Shown: positions 57,023 through 64,000 of the stretch, piece after piece
Layout: each line of letters starts with the position of its first letter
How positions within the stretch are numbered: the first letter of the stretch is position 1
From: Trifolium pratense
Lineage: Eukaryota; Streptophyta; Magnoliopsida; Fabales; Fabaceae
Reading direction: 5' to 3'
Length of the DNA: 64,000 nucleotides
Assembly (NCBI RefSeq): GCF_020283565.1
Contig: NC_060059.1
Span: 28,965,838-29,029,837 of the forward strand
Position numbers and translations under genes: made by a program
Notes under the pieces: model-generated
What the model was told of the DNA's origin: nothing
Seen by the model: the letters and a program-made list of their open reading frames with translations, nothing else
Databases searched by the model: none

Positions 57023-59802
57023 CATATATATATATTAAAAGAAAGAGAATATTGTGGGGCACAAAAACCAAAACCCTCAAGCTAGCTAAATTTAAGGAAA
57101 AAAAGACCTAATCTATTTCTAGAATATTGTTCCCTAATTACATAAGGTATTTCTAACCACCAAACATAGTCCTGCAAAGAGAGATTAAGATTGTCTAATT
57201 TTCCCTGCACATTGATTCCCATCCATATAAACACATGTTATCATAAAGTTCATACTAGTACGTCTTGAGTAAACAATTCTCCCAATGATTTCTTAAGGTC
57301 CAAGGAAGTATTTGAGGAGATATAAAGACCAAAATAGAAAGCTTTGACTCACATTCAACCTATAAGGAATGTCAACCTCTATTAAAAGTAACTTAAAGCA
57401 CACATTGTTGAAGCAAAATTCCAATTTGATGTTTTAAAGATAACAAATATCTTAATTATATTTTCAGAGAATTATGATCTTTTTGTGATTTAACAAGTAC
57501 TCTTAAATGATTTATTTAGACAAGAACAAAAATTCATTCATTATATATCACTCTTTATGAAAATGTTGAAAATGGTGGTTGTAAGAATGATCATATATAG
57601 AACATTCTTCAGTTTATGTCGTATATTCTTCCAAGATCTTGGTTAGAGAGAGAGAAGCAAGTTACCTTTGAAAGTGCGAAGAACTAGCAGCTTCTACTTC
57701 TCAGAAGTATGAACCCTAAAAATGTGTTCCGAGTAAGAATCTCAGATCTACCAACGAAAGAGAAGGATTTGAGATTACTGTTTATTAATTACATAATCAT
57801 ACCTTAGGAGTTCCATCGGTATTTCATGGCTGCAGGTTCACGCTCACACGATTTGATTCTCGCCGATGACAATTTGGTGAGGTTCACGTTCACACGTTCA
57901 CGATTCGATTCTCCATTCACGATTCGATTCTCCATTCACGATTCGATTTGGTGAGGTTCACATTTACAAATCCTTCTGAGTTGAGACGAAATTGGGGTAA
58001 ATGAAAGTTGAAGGAGGGAAAAATGAAAGTTGAATGAGGGAAAATGAGAGCGCGTAGTATTTTTATTTGTGAATTTTCTGTGCCTATTTGCGGGTGTTCT
58101 AAAACCCCTGAGTTTAACCAATTAGTTTTAATATGGTTCAATTTTTTAAACTATTTACGGGGGTTCACTGAAAAAATGACTTAATTTTATGACAACTAAA
58201 AAAATGACAAGGAAGCACATTTACAAGATATATAATTCACAGAATCTCAACAGCATATAAGACAATAACTGAATAGCGACATGCAGTCCTCATATTTTAT
58301 GGGTCCTAGGCTATAAGTGAGAAGAAAAAAAAATCATTTAACATAATAATATTAATACTCTCTGGCTAGTGATATTAATGATATCAAGTGGTTTTAATAA
58401 CCTCAATTTTGAAAAGCTTCTTGGGATATTGTCATTTTGTTTCCATGTTTTCTAGGTAATTTTTTTTTTTAAAATATGTTTTTAGTCCTAACAAAATCAT
58501 GAATTTTTAAGTTTTAGTTCATTAAAAATATTTATTCACTTTTAGTCCCTATTTATATTTTAAACTGATTATTTTGAGGACTAAAAGTACCCACTTTATT
58601 TTTTAAAAGATATTAAAAATAGAGACAATTATTATCAACTGCAATATTATGAAAGACTAAAAATGCTATTAAAATTTAATAGGAATTAAACTTAAAAGAA
58701 CGTAATTTTATAAGGACCAAAAATATATTAAATCACTTTTTATTTATTTAATACTAAGATTTTTATAACGTAATAATTTTAAAAGTTTCAAAATTCAAAA
58801 AAACACACACCCCACCCCCACCCCACCCCACTACCGCTTTCTTGTGAAATAACTTTTCAACTTCAATTACTATATTAGAGCTCTGTCTTTAAGCTCGAGC
58901 ATTTAACATTTACTAGAGGGAAAAAGTTGGGAAGGAAATAATAATGGCATGCATATGAAATTATGTGTATTTAGTAAGATGTTCGGGACAACTTGTAGTT
59001 GTTTATCTAGTTCAATGAAACCACACATAGGGATACCAATCCAGAAAATGAAACTCATTACTCCGAATTAATATTTAGTTTTACAACGAACGACATAATC
59101 TATTATTGCTTATGCTTTTTATTACTGTCTCTTCTCCCCGTTTGAAAATAGCTTAGTGCATAATTCTAAAATTAATTTTGATGAATAATTTTGTAACTTA
59201 AAAACTAAACGATTACTATAAAAAAATTGATATGTTCTCAAAGCTTAAGCGTCAGGGCCGAAAATTCCTTTACACAGCCCTGCTTATTGTGGTATTTTTT
59301 TTCTCTTGTAATGATTATTTTCAGACTCTGTTTTGACGTATATTTTCAGCCTAGCAAAATATATCCACAATTGATACGCTAAAAACTCGCGTTTTGGACG
59401 AATATGAATAATTACTTGCAAAAATGAACGGATATTAGTGTGGTACAGATACTTTAGTACCCAACCCGCCTTATACTCATATAATATATATATATTTATT
59501 TTATTTATATTATTATATAATGATATACGTATATCAATGTTTATTTATAACATAATGTGAATATGTTAAGAGAGATATGAAATTTAACATGAGGTTAATA
59601 ATACTTTTGTGTAATTTTCATGAGTCAACATTAAAATCTTTGAAATTTTTTTAATTTTATTAAAATGATATGATATTTTATAATTGATCGATTTATTTTT
59701 AACAAAAATATAGGTACGGGTACTTAGGTACCTACCCATAGGGTATGGGTACTGGTACAAAGATTGTCACTCACACATGCATGAGAATCGGTAAGGACAA
59801 TT
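57023..59802. other. Non-coding, duplicated NCR flank and repeats
   Basis: 57130-57620 repeats 50001-50640. At 57855-57955 TTCACGATTCGATTCTCCA occurs in about three tandem copies. 58465-58735 is a foldback repeat (TTTTTAGTCCTAAC at the left, AGGACCAAAAATATATT at the right), related to the part nested at 51365. 59700-59765 is a remnant of the hAT MITE seen at 48506. No gene recognised. Confidence 0.5.
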
Positions 59803-60104
59803 TCATAGCCAAACTCGATTTCCCTTTCTATTCCTATTTCCCCTGGTAGGGGGGTTTCCATATTCGCAATCACAAATATAATTAATGCACCTCACGATCC
59901 AAGGATAGACACACAAAGATCTTGGACAATCACCGGCGCTTTCACAATCAACTTCTGCAAAGTCAAATAAAAATAAAGGAATATTACAAACAAACATAAA
60001 AAGAGTAAAAAATAGAGAAACAATAATGTCTAGAATTACTTACTTCCGTTTATTACCACAAAAAATAGAGAAAGAATAATTAACAGAGTAAAAATTTTAG
60101 CCAT
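59803..60104 (-). CDS. NCR peptide gene 5 (intact, two exons)
   Basis: Exon 1 60104-60044 (61 nt) and exon 2 59954-59803, with GTAAGT donor and TTTGACTTTGCAG acceptor, encode 70 aa. Signal peptide MAKIFTLLIILSLFFVVING. The mature part is KVDCESAGDCPRSLCVYPWI followed by VRCINYICDC, giving C-x5-C-x4-C-x7-C-x4-C-x1-C, and then a strongly basic tail (NPPTRGNRNRKGNRVWL). Such a cationic tail is typical of the basic NCRs that have antimicrobial activity in other legumes, but activity is not shown here. NCR gene 6 is its closest relative in the window. Confidence 0.85.
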
Positions 60105-60167
60105 ATTTTACGCGTTTAATAAATAAAAACTTTTTTTTTTTTACAAAAACTTAAAACTTGGTTGAAC

Positions 60168-60180
60168 AACTTATAAGTAT
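60168..60180 (-). promoter_or_regulatory. TATA region of NCR gene 5
   Basis: ATACTTATAAGTTG (minus strand) about 65 bp upstream of the ATG at 60104. Confidence 0.55.
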
Positions 60181-60257
60181 AAATATGTTGCTTGGTAAAG
60201 TTTTTCTAGCTCTTAGAAGTTGAAGAAACCATTAATTAATTGGCGTTATTATTAAAT

Positions 60258-60443
60258 AGGAAAATGCTAAACAGTGCCCTCGGACACTAGTTAAGGATAC
60301 AAATATAGAAGTTTTATCTAGTAAATTGTGCATTCAATGTTTTAATGATGTGAAAAGTTATTCTCTCTCATCATTAACTTTATCATTTCTTTCCTTTTTT
60401 AGTATGTTTAACTAGTGCCCAGGGGCATTGTTTAGCATGACCC
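60258..60443. mobile_element. GTGCCCCCGGGGCAC MITE, copy 3
   Basis: Ends GGAAAATGCTAAACAGTGCC and GGCATTGTTTAGCATGACCC. Lies upstream of NCR gene 5. Confidence 0.8.
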
Positions 60444-60448
60444 TTTTT

Positions 60449-60635
60449 GAAAAATGCTAAACAGTGCCCCCGGGGCACTAGTTAAGGATACAAATATAGA
60501 AATTTTATCTCGTAAATTGTGCATTCAATGTTTTAATGATGTGAAAAGTTATTCTCTCTCATCATTAACTTTATCATTTGTTTCCTTTTTTAGTATGCTT
60601 AACTAGTGCCCCAGGGGCACTGTTTAGCATGACCC
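60449..60635. mobile_element. GTGCCCCCGGGGCAC MITE, copy 4
   Basis: In direct tandem with copy 3 and nearly identical to it, separated by about five bases. Ends AATGCTAAACAGTGCCCCCG and GGGCACTGTTTAGCATGACC. Confidence 0.85.
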
Positions 60636-62388
60636 AAATTATTTTATACTCTTGAAAGGTTTTTTAGATTTTCTTATTTTATAGCTTTTGATGATAGACA
60701 AGAGATAATTTTCAAAAGATTAATAATATAGATGACCGTTTTAAAAAATTGTTTTAGAAACAATGCATAAAAAATGTGGCAACAAATTCATTTATAAAAT
60801 AAAAGTAAAATAGGATAATTATTTTTTTTTTGTTTTAAATCTCTAGTTTTCAAAGATGGGAGTCTGCTCATTCAGAGTTCGGTCACAAGATAAGTAAAAT
60901 TTGACCAAAATATAGGATAATTTTAAAAATCTACAATAATCAAAATTGACTTAATCTCTAATATTTGAGAATCATAAGAGTTTTACAACTTTAGGATAAT
61001 TTTTGTAACTACAAACTACTAAAATATTAGTATAAAATTACTATTAAAACTATACTATGATAGACTCTCATCACATCAAGATCATTTTGATTTATTCGAA
61101 ATGTGTTTTAGGAATGAAAGAGTATGGTTAAATTTTTTTTAGGAAAATGTTAAACAGTATCTCGGGAGCACTAGTTAAACATCTAAATAAAGAAATTCTA
61201 TCTTAAAATGTGTTCATTCAATACATTGAAAGTGTAAAAAATTATTTTTAACAACATTAATTTTATCTTTTATTTTTATTTTTAGTATGTTTAACAAGTG
61301 CCCCCGCCCTCCCTCGTTTAAGTGTATAAGTGAGAGTATAATTGTTTAATTACAAAATTTTGTAACTTAAAAAACTAAAATATTACTATAAAAAAATGAT
61401 ATATATCTTCTCCAAATTTTAGCGTCAGGCCCCAAAATTCCTTTATACGGCCCTGCCTATTGTCGGTAATTTTAGCGTCAGACTCTGTTTTGATGTGTTA
61501 TTGTTTTTTTGGGTCAATGTTATGTGATTTCTATGTATGTATATTATGTCAGTTTGATGTTTTGCTAGTAACAATATGCATAGTAATTTGATTGGTAATG
61601 GATGGTTACCAAACGTGGAGAATTTGTTTCTAAAACAGGTGGAGTTGGGTTTAGAACTAGGTCGAATGCTTTTTATATCCCAATTAATTTGGTGAAAAAT
61701 TATCCCAATTAATTTGGTGAAAAACAAAAGTAATGAATAAGCGGGTATGAGTGCGGGTATAGACACCTTAATATTCACTTTGTCTCATACTCACATAATA
61801 TATATTTATTTATTTTATTTATATTATTATATAATAATATAAGTATGTAGTATATCAATTTTAAAAAAATACAACACTATTAAACTATTACATATTTTTA
61901 ATAAAAAAGTTTATTTATAAAATAATGCAAACACAAATACGAATATGTTAATAGAGATATTAACTTTAACATGAAGTTAGTAATACTTTTGTTTAGGGTT
62001 AGGGATATAAACTGAATTTTCATGAGTCAACATTAAAATCTATGAAAATTATTTAATTCTATTAAAATAATATGATATTTTATAGTTGATCGATTTATTT
62101 TTAGAAAAAATATGAGTAATAGGTACAAGTATGGGTACCTAAGTATCCATACGATATGATTATGGATACAAATATTTTTCAAACTCGGGGTATGGGTACT
62201 ATAGTACCCTACCCATTGTAATCCCTATTGTCAAAGAAATTGAAAACGTAAGAGAAACATATATCAAATTGTGCGAGAAATTATTGTGTACAAATAAATT
62301 ATACACTTATTAGTACAATATAGTTATATTTTATATAGATTAAGTCATTTAACTCAAGGGATTAATTAGCACCACTAAAGAAAACTTA
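60636..62388. other. Non-coding; degenerate MITE copies
   Basis: 60690-61090 is similar to 63070-63560 (GATAGTGAAG/GATAGACAAG, AAATGTGGCAA, ATCTGACAAAAT), the duplicated NCR 5' flank. 61141-61306 is a decayed fifth copy of the GTGCCCCC MITE, and 61740-62225 a decayed relative of the hAT MITE at 48506. No gene recognised. Confidence 0.5.
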
Positions 62389-62740
62389 TCATTTGAGAGA
62401 ACTTAAATTCATTTCTTGGATGGACCGATTTCTTGGCCTAAATCCCTTGTATCCCCTATTTCCCCTAGTTGCCCTAGGGGGATCTGCAAATCCGCAATCA
62501 CAAACATAATTAGAACACCTAACAATCCAAGGAAAGACACACATAGATTTTGGACAATCACTATGTTTTTCGCAATCGATTTCTGCAAAGCCAAAAAATA
62601 TATATTAAAAAAAAAAAAAATGAAATGTTATGTTATGTAAAACATAAATAGGTAAATAATAATATCTAAAATTACTTACTTCCATTCGTTACCATAAGAA
62701 ATAGAGAAAGAATAATTAACATAGTAAAAATTTGAGCCAT
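62389..62740 (-). CDS. NCR peptide gene 6 (intact, two exons, long basic tail)
   Basis: Exon 1 62740-62680 (61 nt) and exon 2 62582-62389 (194 nt), with GTAAGT donor and GCTTTGCAG acceptor, encode 84 aa. Signal peptide MAQIFTMLIILSLFLMVTNG. The mature part is KIDCEKHSDCPKSMCVFPWI then VRCSNYVCDC, with C-x5-C-x4-C-x7-C-x4-C-x1-C. A 35-residue Arg/Gly/Asn-rich tail follows (GFADPPRATRGNRGYKGFRP and onward), longer than in the other copies. A competing frame through exon 2 is open but lacks the cysteine pattern. Probably recently duplicated from the ancestor of NCR gene 5. Confidence 0.85.
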
Positions 62741-62774
62741 TTTTTTGTATTTAATAAATAAAAACTTGTTTGAA

Positions 62775-62788
62775 CAATTTATAAGTAT
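62775..62788 (-). promoter_or_regulatory. TATA region of NCR gene 6
   Basis: ATACTTATAAATTGTTC (minus strand) about 40 bp upstream of the ATG at 62740. Confidence 0.6.
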
Positions 62789-64000
62789 AAATTTGTTGCT
62801 TGGTTAACTTCAGGTTCAGGTAAAGTGATTTTAGCTCTTAGGAGTTCAAGAAACCATTAATAAATTGGAGTTATTATTAATTGTCTCTAAGATAGATTAA
62901 AGTATTATAAAAAATAAAAATAAAAGATAGATTAATGTGTTATGTTTAACTTTTAGCTCACTCTATTGATCACTTAATTTTTTGAGCAAACTCAATTAAC
63001 CAATTAACCTTAATAAATATCTCAATTAAATTTTTTGATACTCTCTAAGTTATTTTAGATTTTTTTATTCTATAGTAGTTTTTGATGATAGTGAAGTGAA
63101 ATTTTTAAAAGATTAATAACATAGATTAAAATAATTGTTTTAGAAACAGTGCATAAAAAATGTGGCAAAAAACTTATTTATAAAATAAAAGTAAAATAGG
63201 ATAAATTTTTTTTTTGTTTCGAATCTCTGGTTTCCATAGAAAGGAGTCCGATTATCTATAGTTCGACCACGAGATAAGTAAAATCTGACAAAATTAAAAA
63301 TTAAGATAATTTTTGTTGTTGGAAAAATTAGAAGATCAATTTGTGACTATAATAAGATCAAAATTATAACTCTTAATCAAGTGTTTGAGATAAAAATCGA
63401 CGATAATCAAAATTGACTTAAATAATCTCAATATGTGTGAACCATAAGAGTTTTACAACTTTAATTGCAATTAGGATAATTTTTGTGCCTACATATTAGT
63501 AAAATACTATAAAATTACTGCTAAAACTATACTATGACGGATTCTTATCAGATCAAGATCATACTGATTTATTCCAAATGTTTTTTATGAATAAAAGAGT
63601 ATGTATAATTTTTTTCTTAACTTTTACTTACATTTTACAATAAGGTTATGTTTGGATTGATGGATGAGATGTAATGAAATGGAGTAGAATAATGTTCCAT
63701 TGTTTGGATTTGTAAAATAATAATAAAATGGAATGGAATAGAATATGATGAAATAGATTTCATTCAATACCACCACTTACCTTTAAAATATATAAACAAT
63801 GGAATGAAATATTTATTCAATTCCGCTCACTCCACTCCACTCTATTCTGCTCTGCTCCATTCCATTATATTTCTTATAGACAAATTGTAAGTATACAATT
63901 GTTGTCAAGTAGTAATTAAGATATCGTGTCCACGAGTATTGTCCTTATTCGATCAACGCAGTCATATCCGAACATATTAAAGTATGAAAACACATATTTG
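62789..64000. other. NCR 5' flank, then unrecognised repeats
   Basis: To about 63560 this is the duplicated NCR upstream region. 63650-63870 contains repeated GGAATGGAATAGAAT-like motifs and their inverse (ATTCTGCTCTGCTCCATTCC), probably a MITE. The last 140 bases contain AGATATCGTGTCCACGAG, a motif I cannot assign. Confidence 0.45.

Noticed and set aside
62409..62594. 61-aa minus-strand frame beginning MALQKSIAKN
   Set aside because: It is the wrong frame over exon 2 of NCR gene 6; the spliced frame gives the six-cysteine pattern.

Overview
The window looks like AT-rich nuclear DNA of a legume of the nodulating IRLC clade, most like Medicago. The main reason is six two-exon NCR-type genes (nodule-specific cysteine-rich peptides), all on the minus strand, with the NCR signal peptide, a phase-1 intron after 61 coding bases and the spacing C-x5-C-x4-C-x7-C-x4-C-x1-C. 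Species assignment is inference. There are no bacterial features.

Layout. 1-9 kb: mostly non-coding, with a Mutator-type MITE, the 3' exons of an RPA/DUF223-like OB-fold gene, a frameshifted ribosomal P2 pseudogene and a small hydrophobic ORF. 9-14 kb: a B3-like gene piece, then fragments of unrelated host genes (TIFY/JAZ, LRR receptor kinase, ECA-type calcium ATPase, possible LEA_2). 16-21 kb: a segmental duplication carrying two nearly identical defensin-like (LCR) genes, separated by a 41-bp minisatellite and a MITE. 22-30 kb: an NCR gene split inside exon 1 by a 3.5-kb LTR retrotransposon, a hAT MITE, a small copia-like LTR element, and an intact NCR gene. 30-33 kb: a recent tandem duplication, a Mutator foldback element and a Helitron. 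33.8-43 kb: an endogenous caulimovirid (plant pararetrovirus) sequence on the minus strand, whose second ORF is split by a 3.8-kb CACTA transposon carrying captured beta-galactosidase and PPDK exons. 44-48 kb: LINE debris and a precisely bounded LINE 3' fragment. 48-64 kb: four more NCR genes, two of them without an intron, in duplicated blocks full of MITEs, SINEs and a deleted copia element.

Functionally, the likely expressed host genes are the secreted cysteine-rich peptides: five NCRs with open reading frames and the LCR pair. The rest is mainly a record of transposition. Nested insertions with clear target-site duplications allow relative dating: the virus-like sequence is older than the CACTA insertion, the NCR duplication is older than the LTR insertion into NCR copy 1, and the NCR copy at 49 kb had lost its intron and then received a hAT MITE at its 3' end.

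All homology calls come from reading motifs by eye; no database search was run.
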